Source of the DNA: an uncultured Clostridium sp.
Lineage (GTDB): Bacteria; Bacillota; Clostridia; Clostridiales; Clostridiaceae
Assembly (NCBI RefSeq): GCF_934754925.1
Contig: NZ_CAKVJA010000008.1
Coordinates: forward strand, 1 to 64,000
Direction of reading: 5' to 3'
Length of the DNA stretch: 64,000 bases
The notes under the pieces were generated by a model. That model was not told where the DNA came from. It saw only the letters and a list, made by a program, of their open reading frames with translations, and searched no databases. Both the position numbers and the translations under genes were made by a program. This document shows, piece by piece, positions 1-7,662 of the stretch; within the stretch, counting starts at the first letter, position 1, and each line of letters begins with the position of its first letter.

Positions 1-143
1 TTAAGGAAAGTAACTTAGAAATTAAGTATATTACATATGATTTACATAATAGCGGATTTGAGGGAAATGTTACAACTGAGCATGAAGAAATGTTTACAGC
101 TCAAGGAATAAAAACTAAATTTTTAATTGCTATATATAATTAG
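1..143 (+). CDS. C-terminal end of an unidentified protein (5' truncated)
   Basis: An open frame runs from base 3 to a TAG at 141-143 and encodes the last 46 residues of a protein that starts outside the window. The tail ends in FLIAIYN and has no cysteines or recognisable motif. A good hairpin follows 4 bases later, which supports this as a genuine gene end. I do not recognise the family. Confidence 0.5.
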   Translation, partial: KESNLEIKYITYDLHNSGFEGNVTTEHEEMFTAQGIKTKFLIAIYN

Positions 144-147
144 GTAT

Positions 148-175
148 AAAAAGATTGCATATTGCAATCTTTTTA
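148..175 (+). terminator. Rho-independent terminator
   Basis: The stem AAAAGATTGCA / TGCAATCTTTT has a very short loop and is followed by a T-rich stretch, directly after the partial gene. Confidence 0.75.
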
Positions 176-391
176 TATATGTATTGATAAAAATGCCTAT
201 AAATACAAAAAAACTTAAAAGAATATCAAACAAAAAGAAAAGTTAGAAATATATATAATTTATAGAAGTATTATTAGTATATATATATATGTAAACGTCC
301 TTTTATTAGATAAATAAAAAAAAATATTGGAGATACTAAGTATATATTAAAATATTTGTGCTAAATTTAATAAAAAGATAGTTAATGTTTT
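176..391. other. AT-rich intergenic region without a gene
   Basis: The stretch is strongly AT-rich, with runs such as ATATATATAT near 280-290. No open frame with a ribosome-binding site was seen on either strand. It leads into the promoter of the downstream membrane protein gene. Confidence 0.5.
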
Positions 392-420
392 TTGAATAAA
401 GTTTTTATTGTGTGTATACT
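392..420 (+). promoter_or_regulatory. Putative sigma-A promoter of the O-antigen-ligase-like gene
   Basis: TTGAAT (392-397), a 17-base spacer and TATACT (415-420). The predicted leader holds a small stem-loop, TTACACC / GGTGTAA (428-445), just before the ribosome-binding site. Confidence 0.45.
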
Positions 421-468
421 AAGGCAGTTACACCAAGGGGTGTAAATAAAAAATATTGGTGGTAAATT

Positions 469-1656
469 ATGATATATTTTATTATTATGATTGTTTTTTC
501 ACCTTTTACAGCTGTAATTCCAGCTGTATATGCAGTGAACTTATTATTTAGAAAAAAATTAAAAATAGAGAAGAATTACTGGAATATAGGTTTATTTTTA
601 TTGTTTGCATACTCTGTATTTAGTAGTATTCTAAATAAGGATTTGTTATCTTTATTATCCTCTTTTATATTGTTTTTATATTTTGCCCTGAATGTATTTT
701 CTCAAAATTATTTTGTTAAGATAAGTAGAATAAATATAGTTATTAAGTATATAGTGTATTTAAGTGTGATTGCAGCAATTGGAGGGGTGATAGAAAAGAT
801 AATATTTATCTTAATAGGAATGCCTCAACATAGAGTTTTTAGTTTTTTTGGAAATCCTAATATGGCAGGAGCTTGGTTCGGTAACATAATATTGATGATT
901 TTTTATTTAAAATGTATAGATAAAGGTAAAAAAGACTATATAATTTATAATGTTTCAATTTTGTTGGTAATTGTAGCTTTGTTATTGACTGAATCAACAG
1001 GGGCATTTATTGCCTTAGTAGTATCAATATTTATATATTATATATTAAAAGAAAAAAAGGATATAAGAGGGTTAATAGCAATTTCTATTACCGTAGGAAT
1101 AAGCTCTATTTTATTTTTTATAATTCAAAATAAAGTTGCTAATACAACACCTATTGGTGAATTAGTAACATCTTTTAATTCAAGATATCGTATATGGATT
1201 GGAGCTATAAATATGGTATTTAAAAAGCCTATTACTGGGTGGGGAATGCTAGGGATGATGCAACATGGATCAAATTTTGTTTATAGTGATGAACCCAATT
1301 TACATAATCAAATAATTACTTTTTTAATACACCCTCATAATTTATGGTTAACTTTTTTAGTAACTTTAGGTATTGTAGGACTTACAATATATTTATATAT
1401 CAAATTCAATTTATATAAAGATATGATAAAATTATATAAGAAGCATAATAAAATGTTACCTTTAATTGCAGCTATAAATGCAATGATAATTGTTCAAGGA
1501 ATAGTAGATTGCACTTTGTATGCTCCACAGTTGGGTATAATATTTGTTTTTATAGGAACAATTACATATAATATGGCTAATGATAAAATGATTAGAAAAG
1601 CCAGATTTACTAAAGGAAAGAAAAAAGAAAATGATAATAAAGATATAGCAATTTAA
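469..1656 (+). CDS. O-antigen ligase / Wzy-type polytopic membrane protein
   Basis: This 395-residue protein is almost entirely hydrophobic, with about ten to twelve membrane segments. It shows the hallmarks of the Wzy_C/WaaL superfamily: a GNPNMAGAW segment near residue 127 and the periplasmic-loop motif PHNLWLTFLVTLGIVGL around residue 290. Members of this family ligate or polymerise undecaprenyl-linked glycans, or glycosylate proteins, on the outer face of the membrane. The basic tail (about 375-395) is cytoplasmic. No glycosyltransferases or flippase lie beside it, so its substrate cannot be inferred. It has its own promoter and is closed by a strong hairpin, so it is probably monocistronic. 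A GGTGG ribosome-binding site precedes the ATG. Confidence 0.75.
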   Translation: MIYFIIMIVFSPFTAVIPAVYAVNLLFRKKLKIEKNYWNIGLFLLFAYSVFSSILNKDLLSLLSSFILFLYFALNVFSQNYFVKISRINIVIKYIVYLSVIAAIGGVIEKIIFILIGMPQHRVFSFFGNPNMAGAWFGNIILMIFYLKCIDKGKKDYIIYNVSILLVIVALLLTESTGAFIALVVSIFIYYILKEKKDIRGLIAISITVGISSILFFIIQNKVANTTPIGELVTSFNSRYRIWIGAINMVFKKPITGWGMLGMMQHGSNFVYSDEPNLHNQIITFLIHPHNLWLTFLVTLGIVGLTIYLYIKFNLYKDMIKLYKKHNKMLPLIAAINAMIIVQGIVDCTLYAPQLGIIFVFIGTITYNMANDKMIRKARFTKGKKKENDNKDIAI

Positions 1657-1669
1657 ATTGGCTATTTGG

Positions 1670-1703
1670 GGATAACTATATATAAAAATATAGTTATCCT
1701 TTT
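1670..1703 (+). terminator. Rho-independent terminator
   Basis: An 11-bp stem GGATAACTATA / TATAGTTATCC (1670-1680 and 1689-1699) followed by TTTTG. Confidence 0.8.
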
Positions 1704-1791
1704 GTATATAAATTATTCTAGACTTTATGTAAACATACGTGTAAAATATAGTATTAGTCAAAGAGAAAAGAAGTGAAAGGATGATTCAGTA

Positions 1792-2733
1792 ATGGATGGA
1801 ACATGGATAGAAGTTAGAGTAATAACTAAAAGTGAGGCATTAGAGCCAATATCAGGAATTTTTTATAGCTTAGATTGTAAAGGTGTAGCAATAGAGGATC
1901 CAGAGGATATCTTAGGAAGAGAACAAGGACCATTAACATGGGATTTTGCAGATATAAATGTTTTAGAGCATAAGGGCAAAGTTGCAGTTGTAAAAGCGTA
2001 TTTTGCAGAAGAAGATAATATTGAAGATGTATTAGAGTATGTTAACGAAAGATTGACAGAATTAAAGGAAATGGGTATTGATTTAGGAGAAGCTAAAGTT
2101 GAACATGAAAAAATGCATGAAGAAGATTGGGCTAATACATGGAAACAATACTATAAACCATCAAAAGTTGGTGAGAAAATTGTTGTAAAACCAATATGGG
2201 AAGAGTATGAAGCTAAGGATGGAGAATTAGTTGTAGATTTAGATCCAGGTATGGCATTTGGAACAGGAACACACGAAACTACAAGAATGTGTATTCAAGC
2301 TTTAGAAAGATATGTTAAAGAAGAAAGCACAGTATTTGATGTTGGGTGTGGATCAGGTATATTAGCTATAGCTGCAGCAAAGCTTGGAGCAAAGTTAGCT
2401 GTCGGAGTAGACTTAGATCCAGTTGCCGTTGAATCTTCAATCGAAAATGTTGGCTATAATAATTTAAATAATATTGAAATACTTCATGGAAATCTTGTAG
2501 AAGTTATTGATGGAAAAGCTGATATAGTTGTTGCAAATATACTAGCAGAGATAATTTGTATATTAACAGATGATGTAAAAAGAGTTTTAAAAGATGGTGG
2601 AGTTTTCATAACATCAGGAATAATTCATGATAGAGTTGATATGATTTGTGAAAAGCTTGAAGCTACAGGATTTGAGGTTGTAGAAAAAAATAGAGATGGT
2701 GAATGGAACTGTATAGTTGCAAAACTAAAATAA
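1792..2733 (+). CDS. prmA: Ribosomal protein L11 methyltransferase
   Basis: PrmA trimethylates ribosomal protein L11 using S-adenosylmethionine. The 313-residue length is normal for the family. An N-terminal L11-binding domain (about 1-120) is followed by the signature DPGMAFGTGTHETT (151-164), the SAM-binding motif DVGCGSGIL (183-191) and the catalytic-loop segment VVANILAEI near 246-254. The ATG is preceded by GAAAGGATGA. It is the first gene of the cluster prmA-rsmE-mtaB: rsmE begins 21 bases after its stop. The same order is common in clostridia, where dnaKJ often lies upstream; here that place is taken by an unrelated membrane protein. Confidence 0.95.
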   Translation: MDGTWIEVRVITKSEALEPISGIFYSLDCKGVAIEDPEDILGREQGPLTWDFADINVLEHKGKVAVVKAYFAEEDNIEDVLEYVNERLTELKEMGIDLGEAKVEHEKMHEEDWANTWKQYYKPSKVGEKIVVKPIWEEYEAKDGELVVDLDPGMAFGTGTHETTRMCIQALERYVKEESTVFDVGCGSGILAIAAAKLGAKLAVGVDLDPVAVESSIENVGYNNLNNIEILHGNLVEVIDGKADIVVANILAEIICILTDDVKRVLKDGGVFITSGIIHDRVDMICEKLEATGFEVVEKNRDGEWNCIVAKLK

Positions 2734-2754
2734 TTTTTAGGAGAGAATGAAGTA

Positions 2755-3516
2755 ATGCATAAGTTTTTTACTCCAAAAGAATTAATTAATGGAGATGTAG
2801 CTAAGATAATTGGTGATGATGTTAAACATATATATAAGGTTCTTAGAATTTCTGAGGGTGAAAAGGTAACATTAAACAATTGTGAAGGTATTGAATATTT
2901 AGGAAAGGTTACATCTGTTTCTAAACAGGAAGTTTTAATAGAAATATTAGAAAAATTGGAATTGAATAATGAGAGTGATATTAAGATATACTTATTTCAA
3001 GGACTACCAAAATCTCAAAAGATGGATTTAATAGTTCAAAAAGGAACAGAGCTTGGAATTACTGAATTTATTCCAATAATAACTCATAGAGTAGATGTAA
3101 AATTAAAAGGCGAATTTAAAAAATTAGATAGATTAAATAGAATAGCCTTAGAAGCTGCAAAACAAAGTAAGAGAAGCATAATTCCAAAGGTTTCAGAGCC
3201 TATTGAATTTGAGGAAGTTTTAGAAAGAATAAATTCTTTAGATTTATTAATAGTTCCGTATGAAAATGCAAATAATTTTGGTATAAAAACATTGATTAAT
3301 AAATTAAGAAAAGAAAATATTATTGATAATGTTAAAAGTGTTGGAATATTTGTAGGGCCTGAAGGTGGAATTGAAGAATATGAAATTGAAAGACTTAAAG
3401 ATAAAGGGGCTCATATAGTTACTCTTGGAAAAAGAATATTAAGGACTGAAACAGCTGGGTTTGTTGCAACATCTTTAATACAATATGAGCTAAGTGATTT
3501 AGGAGGAAATGATTAA
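2755..3516 (+). CDS. rsmE: 16S rRNA (uracil-1498-N3)-methyltransferase
   Basis: RsmE belongs to the SPOUT (trefoil-knot) methyltransferases and methylates U1498 in the decoding region of 16S rRNA. The 253-residue protein has the small N-terminal PUA-like domain, then the knot with FVGPEGGIEEYE (about 198-209) and the C-terminal LGKRILRTETA that forms the SAM pocket. GGAGAG precedes the ATG at a normal distance. Its stop codon overlaps the start of mtaB by one base (TAATG), so the two are translationally coupled. Confidence 0.95.
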   Translation: MHKFFTPKELINGDVAKIIGDDVKHIYKVLRISEGEKVTLNNCEGIEYLGKVTSVSKQEVLIEILEKLELNNESDIKIYLFQGLPKSQKMDLIVQKGTELGITEFIPIITHRVDVKLKGEFKKLDRLNRIALEAAKQSKRSIIPKVSEPIEFEEVLERINSLDLLIVPYENANNFGIKTLINKLRKENIIDNVKSVGIFVGPEGGIEEYEIERLKDKGAHIVTLGKRILRTETAGFVATSLIQYELSDLGGND

Positions 3517-4820
3517 TGAAAGTTGCATTTGCTACGTTAGGGTGTAGAGTTAATGTATATGAATCAGAAGCCATGGCGGAAAAATTCATTAGAGAAGGAT
3601 ATGAAGTAGTGGATTTTAATGAGTTTTCTGATGTATATGTAATAAATACTTGTACAGTTACTAATATGGGAGATAAAAAATCAAGACAAATAATAAGTAG
3701 GGCAAGAAGAACTAATCCAGATGCAATAATTGCAGCTGTAGGATGTTACTCTCAAATGGCACCTAAAGAGGTTGCAGAAATACCAGGAGTAGATGTAGTT
3801 CTAGGTACAAGAAACAAGGGTGATGTAGTTTATTATGTTAATAAGGCTAAAGATGAAGGTCAGCCACAGGTACATGTTCAACCAGTACTGCAAAATAAGA
3901 AATTTGAAGATTTAAAAATAGAAGATTATCAAGATAAGACTAGAGCATTTTTAAAGATTCAAGATGGATGTAATAGATTTTGTACATATTGCACTATACC
4001 TTATGCTAGAGGATCAGTTTGTTCAAAGGATCCAAATAAGGTCTTAGAAGAAGTTAAAGAATTAGCTGCTCATGGATTTAAGGAAGTCATACTTTCAGGA
4101 ATACATACAGCTTCATATGGATTAGATTTAGAAGGTAATATAAATTTAATAGATATAATAGAAGAAATAGAAAAGATAGACGGAATAGAGAGAATTAGAA
4201 TAGGTTCTATTGAACCAGCATTCTTCACAGAAGAGGTTGTTGAAAAAATTAAAGGCTTTAAAAAATTATGCCCACATTTCCATTTATCACTTCAAAGTGG
4301 ATGTGATGCAACATTAAAGAGAATGAATAGAAGATATACAGCTGAAGAATATGAGGCATCTGTTAATATGTTAAGAGAAACATTACCTGATGTATCAATT
4401 TCTACAGATGTAATTGTTGGGTTCCCAGGAGAAACAGACGAAGAGTTTAATGAAACTTATGAATATTTAAAGAGAATTCATTTAACTAAAACTCATGTAT
4501 TTAAATATAGCCCAAGAAAGGGAACTAAGGCAGCAGATATGCCAAATCAATTAGATGGAAATATAAAAGATATAAGAAGTAAGGCTTTAATAGAGTTAAA
4601 TGATAAAAATGAGCATGCATTTACTCAAAAGTTTATTGGAAGAGTAATGGATGTTTTAATAGAAAAAGAAATTAAAGATAAGCCAGATTTTTATGAAGGC
4701 TACACAAGAAACTATATAAAAGTAATAGTACATTGCATGTCAGCTGATATTACTGGTAAAATAGTAGATGTAAAGATTGAAGAAGCAATAGAAGATTATG
4801 CAGTAGCTAGCATGGTTTAG
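3516..4820 (+). CDS. mtaB: tRNA t6A37 methylthiotransferase MtaB
   Basis: MtaB is a radical-SAM enzyme with two 4Fe-4S clusters that converts t6A37 to ms2t6A37 in tRNAs reading ANN codons. The 434-residue protein shows the N-terminal UPF0004 cluster cysteines (C10, C46, C77), the radical-SAM triad CNRFCTYC (C152, C156, C159) and a C-terminal TRAM domain (about 370-434). The MtaB group is distinguished from MiaB by context (prmA-rsmE) and by the start MKVAFATLGCRVN. The ribosome-binding site AGGAGG lies inside the end of rsmE. Confidence 0.95.
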   Translation: MKVAFATLGCRVNVYESEAMAEKFIREGYEVVDFNEFSDVYVINTCTVTNMGDKKSRQIISRARRTNPDAIIAAVGCYSQMAPKEVAEIPGVDVVLGTRNKGDVVYYVNKAKDEGQPQVHVQPVLQNKKFEDLKIEDYQDKTRAFLKIQDGCNRFCTYCTIPYARGSVCSKDPNKVLEEVKELAAHGFKEVILSGIHTASYGLDLEGNINLIDIIEEIEKIDGIERIRIGSIEPAFFTEEVVEKIKGFKKLCPHFHLSLQSGCDATLKRMNRRYTAEEYEASVNMLRETLPDVSISTDVIVGFPGETDEEFNETYEYLKRIHLTKTHVFKYSPRKGTKAADMPNQLDGNIKDIRSKALIELNDKNEHAFTQKFIGRVMDVLIEKEIKDKPDFYEGYTRNYIKVIVHCMSADITGKIVDVKIEEAIEDYAVASMV

Positions 4821-4823
4821 AGA

Positions 4824-4952
4824 GTGACAAGTGATAAGTGACAAGTGGCAAGTTAAGTGGTAAATTCAGCAAACTGAATTAAAGAAATATTTTAAAGAAA
4901 CTCATTAGAGTTTCAACCTTAATTGGTCACTGAAAACTTGCCACTTGTCACT
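4824..4952. repeat. MITE-like intergenic inverted repeat
   Basis: Perfect 18-bp inverted arms AGTGACAAGTGGCAAGTT (4837-4854) and its complement (4935-4952) enclose about 80 bases. The left arm is preceded by a degenerate direct copy of the same unit (GTGACAAGTGATAAGTGAC). There is no coding potential inside. The right arm ends 4 bases before the A-rich lead-in to the HIT-gene ribosome-binding site, so the structure could affect that gene's transcription or translation. Confidence 0.65.
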
Positions 4953-4972
4953 AGATAAAGGAGGTGAAGTTT

Positions 4973-5317
4973 GTGGGAGATTGTATTTTTTGTAAAATAA
5001 TAGCTGGAGAAATTCCGTCTAAGAAGATATATGAAGATGATAAAGTTCTTGCATTTTACGATATAAGCCCAGAGGCGCCAGTTCATTTTTTAGTAATACC
5101 AAAAGATCATATTAGCAGTGCTAATGAGTTAAATGAAGAAAATTGTGAAATAATTTCACATATCTTCATGGTAATAAATAAAATAGTAAGGGAACTAGGT
5201 ATTGCAGATTCAGGGTACAGAATTGTGAATAACTGCGGAGCTGATGGTGGGCAAACAGTAAATCACATACATTTTCATATATTAGGCGCAAGAGAATTAA
5301 AATGGCCACCAGGTTAA
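4973..5317 (+). CDS. HIT-family nucleotide hydrolase
   Basis: This histidine-triad protein of 114 residues carries the active-site motif NHIHFHI (HxHxH) near the C-terminus, the N-terminal CIFCKIIAGEIPSKK zinc/nucleotide-binding segment and the terminal WPPG typical of HinT-like enzymes, which hydrolyse nucleoside phosphoramidates and AMP-lysine type substrates. I chose GTG 4973: an earlier in-frame GTG at 4964 overlaps the strong ribosome-binding site AAAGGAGG (4957-4964), whose spacing of 8 bases fits 4973. It lies between the MITE-like repeat and the rpsU promoter. Confidence 0.92.
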   Translation: MGDCIFCKIIAGEIPSKKIYEDDKVLAFYDISPEAPVHFLVIPKDHISSANELNEENCEIISHIFMVINKIVRELGIADSGYRIVNNCGADGGQTVNHIHFHILGARELKWPPG

Positions 5318-5339
5318 TAGAAAAATAGTATAAATAATA

Positions 5340-5369
5340 TTGACATTTTTGTGACCATTATTGTATAAT
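5340..5369 (+). promoter_or_regulatory. Sigma-A promoter for rpsU-yqeY
   Basis: Consensus TTGACA (5340-5345), an 18-base spacer and consensus TATAAT (5364-5369), about 70 bases upstream of rpsU. Both boxes match perfectly, as expected for a ribosomal protein gene. Confidence 0.8.
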
Positions 5370-5440
5370 ACAATATGTGTTATTAAGCCCGTAGCTGAGT
5401 TAAAGATACTAATTTGAGCTAGCGGAGGGAGGGATAATAG

Positions 5441-5617
5441 ATGTCAGAAATCAAAGTTGGAGAAAACGAAACACTAGAAAGTGCATTAAGAAGATTTAAA
5501 AGAAAATGCGCAAGAGCTGGGGTTCTTTCAGAAGTTAGAAAGAGAGAACATTACGAAAAGCCAAGCGTAAAGAGAAAGAAAAAATCAGAAGCTGCAAGAA
5601 AGAGAAAATTCAAGTAG
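5441..5617 (+). CDS. rpsU: 30S ribosomal protein S21
   Basis: This short gene encodes 58 residues beginning MSEIKVGENETLESALRRF and ending in the lysine/arginine-rich tail (KRKKKSEAARKRKFK) of bacterial S21. S21 sits on the 30S platform near the anti-Shine-Dalgarno region. GGAGGGAGGG precedes the ATG. The gene order HIT-rpsU-yqeY-yqfC-yqfD-pgpH-ybeY is the classic clostridial/bacillary neighbourhood, which supports the call. It is driven by the consensus promoter at 5340. Confidence 0.97.
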   Translation: MSEIKVGENETLESALRRFKRKCARAGVLSEVRKREHYEKPSVKRKKKSEAARKRKFK

Positions 5618-5647
5618 TTTTTAATTTTTGAAAGAAGGTATTTAAGT

Positions 5648-6100
5648 ATGCCAACAATAAAAGAAAGACTGCAAGAAGACTGGAAAGAGGCATTAAAGTC
5701 TAAAGATAAATTTAGAGCTAATGTATTAAGCAGTGCTAAATCTGCTATATTGCTAGTAGAAAAAACCGATGGTGTTACGCTTGAGGACGATAAGGTTATA
5801 GAAATATTAGCAAAAGAAGTCAAGCAACGTAAAGAAGCGATGCTTGAATTTGAAAAGGGAAATAGACAGGATTTGGTTGATCAGAATAAATCTGAAATTG
5901 AAATCTTGCTAGGTTACCTTCCTCAGCAATTAAGTGAAAAAGAAATTTTACAAATTGTAAAAGAAACAGCTACAGAAGTGGGTGCTAATAACATGAAAGA
6001 CATGGGTAAGCTTATGTCAGCAGTTAGACCAAAGGTTGTAGGTAAAGCAGATGGAAAACTTGTTAGTCAGATTGTTAAAGAGTATTTAAATAGTAAATAA
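5648..6100 (+). CDS. yqeY: YqeY / GatB-like domain protein
   Basis: The 150-residue protein belongs to the YqeY family, a stand-alone version of the GatB C-terminal (tail) domain. In amidotransferase GatB this domain contacts tRNA; the function of the free protein is not well established, though involvement in tRNA-dependent amidation or tRNA metabolism is suspected. Visible features are the helical N-terminus SIKERLQEDWKEALKSKD-like segment, LGYLPQQLSEKEI near residue 95, and the terminal AVRPKVVGKADGKLVSQIVKEYL typical of the family. It follows rpsU by 30 bases and ends at a strong terminator. Confidence 0.9.
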   Translation: MPTIKERLQEDWKEALKSKDKFRANVLSSAKSAILLVEKTDGVTLEDDKVIEILAKEVKQRKEAMLEFEKGNRQDLVDQNKSEIEILLGYLPQQLSEKEILQIVKETATEVGANNMKDMGKLMSAVRPKVVGKADGKLVSQIVKEYLNSK

Positions 6101-6102
6101 TT

Positions 6103-6134
6103 AAAAGAACTCAATGTAAATTGAGTTCTTTTTT
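6103..6134 (+). terminator. Rho-independent terminator after yqeY
   Basis: A 12-bp stem AAAAGAACTCAA / TTGAGTTCTTTT, loop TGTAAA, followed by a run of T. Confidence 0.88.
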
Positions 6135-6141
6135 TATTTTT

Positions 6142-6171
6142 GTGATTTTCTTTAAGATAAAATCATAAAGT
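6142..6171 (+). promoter_or_regulatory. Candidate sigma-E (sporulation) promoter of yqfC-yqfD
   Basis: GTGATTTT (6142-6149), a 14-base spacer and CATAAAGT (6164-6171) match the sigma-E consensus (about GTCATATT, 13-15 bases, CATACAAT) at 6 of 8 positions in each box. It lies just after the yqeY terminator and 35 bases before yqfC. In Bacillus subtilis yqfCD belongs to the mother-cell sigma-E regulon, so the position fits. Inference from consensus only. Confidence 0.45.
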
Positions 6172-6205
6172 ACATTGAGAGAGTATTATTTAAAGGAGAG
6201 AAACT

Positions 6206-6484
6206 ATGGAAAATAAAATTAATAGAGGTAAAGAAGTTTTAATTGAAAAGCTTGATCTCCCTAAAGATGTATTATTAGATGTACCTAAGATTATTGTTAT
6301 AGGAAGAAATGAAGTTACCATAGAAAACCATAAAGGGATAATGCTATTTGAAAGAGAAAAAATAAAAATAAATACAAATATGTCACCAATAGAAATAAAG
6401 GGACGTGAGTTTGAAATATTATATATAGCTGCATCAACTATAACTATTAAAGGTTATTTTGATTCAATTGAATATGTGGGGTGA
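6206..6484 (+). CDS. yqfC: Sporulation protein YqfC
   Basis: The 92-residue protein belongs to the YabP/YqfC family: a small beta-rich protein with the motif PKIIVIGRNEVTIENHKGI (about residues 27-45), where YabP homologues have a related GR-x-ENHKG core. It is a mother-cell sporulation protein of unknown biochemical role, always paired with yqfD. AAAGGAGAG precedes the ATG and the gene ends 7 bases before yqfD. A candidate sigma-E promoter lies upstream. Confidence 0.88.
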   Translation: MENKINRGKEVLIEKLDLPKDVLLDVPKIIVIGRNEVTIENHKGIMLFEREKIKINTNMSPIEIKGREFEILYIAASTITIKGYFDSIEYVG

Positions 6485-6491
6485 ATAGAAA

Positions 6492-7631
6492 ATGGCTTTT
6501 GATAAGATGAAAAAGGGAAAAATATTAGTTGAGATTAAGGTGTTAAATACTGAAAGAATATTAAATTTATTTTGGAAAAAGAACATAAGAGTTTATAAAG
6601 TTAAGAAAAAGGATTTTGCAACATTAATATTAGAGATTGATTATTTAAGTTATTTAGAAGTAAAGGAGTGTGTAGAAAGTTTAGGTGGCAGAATAAATAT
6701 TATAAAAAGTGAAGGATTTGTATTTTTTTTAGGTAATATAAAAAAGAAGCTATCATTAGTCATTGGTGGGGTTATGTTTTTATGCATTATATATTATTTA
6801 TCTACTTACATATGGGCCGTAGAAGTAGATGTTCAACAAAATATACCTCCATTTGAAGTGAGAAAACAGTTGAATAGTATAGGTATAAAACCGGGAATTG
6901 CAAAAAGTTCTATTGATGTAAAAGAAGTAGAAAAGAAATTAGAAAATATGAGCTCTGAAATATTATGGCTAAGAGCTAGAATTGAAGGGTCTACTTTAAA
7001 GGTAGTAGTTGAAGAGAAGATAAATCCACCACAAGAGCAAAGCTATGAATATGGAAATTTGGTTGCTACCATGGAAGGTGAAATAAAGAGAGTTTATACT
7101 TTTGCTGGTAGAGCAAAAGTTAAAAGTGGACAGTTAGTTAAGGCTGGAGATGTTGTCATAGAAGGTATAGATGGAAATGAGGGGGGAGAATATATTTTAC
7201 CTCCAAGAGGAATAGTTATAGCAAATACATTCTATGAGAAATCTATGAATGTAAAGGTTAATGGAACTCAACTTGAAAGAAGTGGAGAAAAGGACAGCGA
7301 TATATTTATAAGTATTTTTGGTAAAAAAATTTATCTAAAAAAGGCTATAAAAGACTTTGAACATTATGATAAAATAGAAGTGAGTGGTAAAATATTTAAT
7401 AAGGTGTTATATTATGAAAGAATAGAAAAAGATATAAATTTATCAGAAGATGATGCTATAGAAAATGCAGTAAATAATCTAGAAAAATCTTTATTAAATG
7501 AATTAAGCAGAGATGCGAAGATAGTAGATAAATTAGTAGATAAGGAAATGAAAGATGATGAAAATTTATTGGTGAAAGTTGTATTTGTTGTGGAGCAAAA
7601 CATAGTAAGTGAGGATACAGTAAGTTATTAG
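6492..7631 (+). CDS. yqfD: Sporulation protein YqfD
   Basis: The 379-residue protein has an N-terminal cytoplasmic domain (1-88), one membrane segment (about 89-110, LSLVIGGVMFLCIIYYL) and a large extracytoplasmic domain with a hydrophobic-hairpin/barwin-like fold that includes GEIKRVYTFAGRAKVKSGQ near 196-214, a mark of the YqfD family. It is expected in the outer forespore membrane under sigma-E control; its molecular function is not established. The ribosome-binding site GGGGTGA is formed by the end of yqfC, so the two are coupled. Confidence 0.9.
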   Translation: MAFDKMKKGKILVEIKVLNTERILNLFWKKNIRVYKVKKKDFATLILEIDYLSYLEVKECVESLGGRINIIKSEGFVFFLGNIKKKLSLVIGGVMFLCIIYYLSTYIWAVEVDVQQNIPPFEVRKQLNSIGIKPGIAKSSIDVKEVEKKLENMSSEILWLRARIEGSTLKVVVEEKINPPQEQSYEYGNLVATMEGEIKRVYTFAGRAKVKSGQLVKAGDVVIEGIDGNEGGEYILPPRGIVIANTFYEKSMNVKVNGTQLERSGEKDSDIFISIFGKKIYLKKAIKDFEHYDKIEVSGKIFNKVLYYERIEKDINLSEDDAIENAVNNLEKSLLNELSRDAKIVDKLVDKEMKDDENLLVKVVFVVEQNIVSEDTVSY

Positions 7632-7662
7632 ACAATTAGGGTAAGATGAGAAGGTGAACAAA

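Noticed and set aside
1462..1761. Minus-strand 99-codon frame
   Set aside because: Antisense to the O-antigen-ligase-like gene, with no ribosome-binding site and crossing its terminator.
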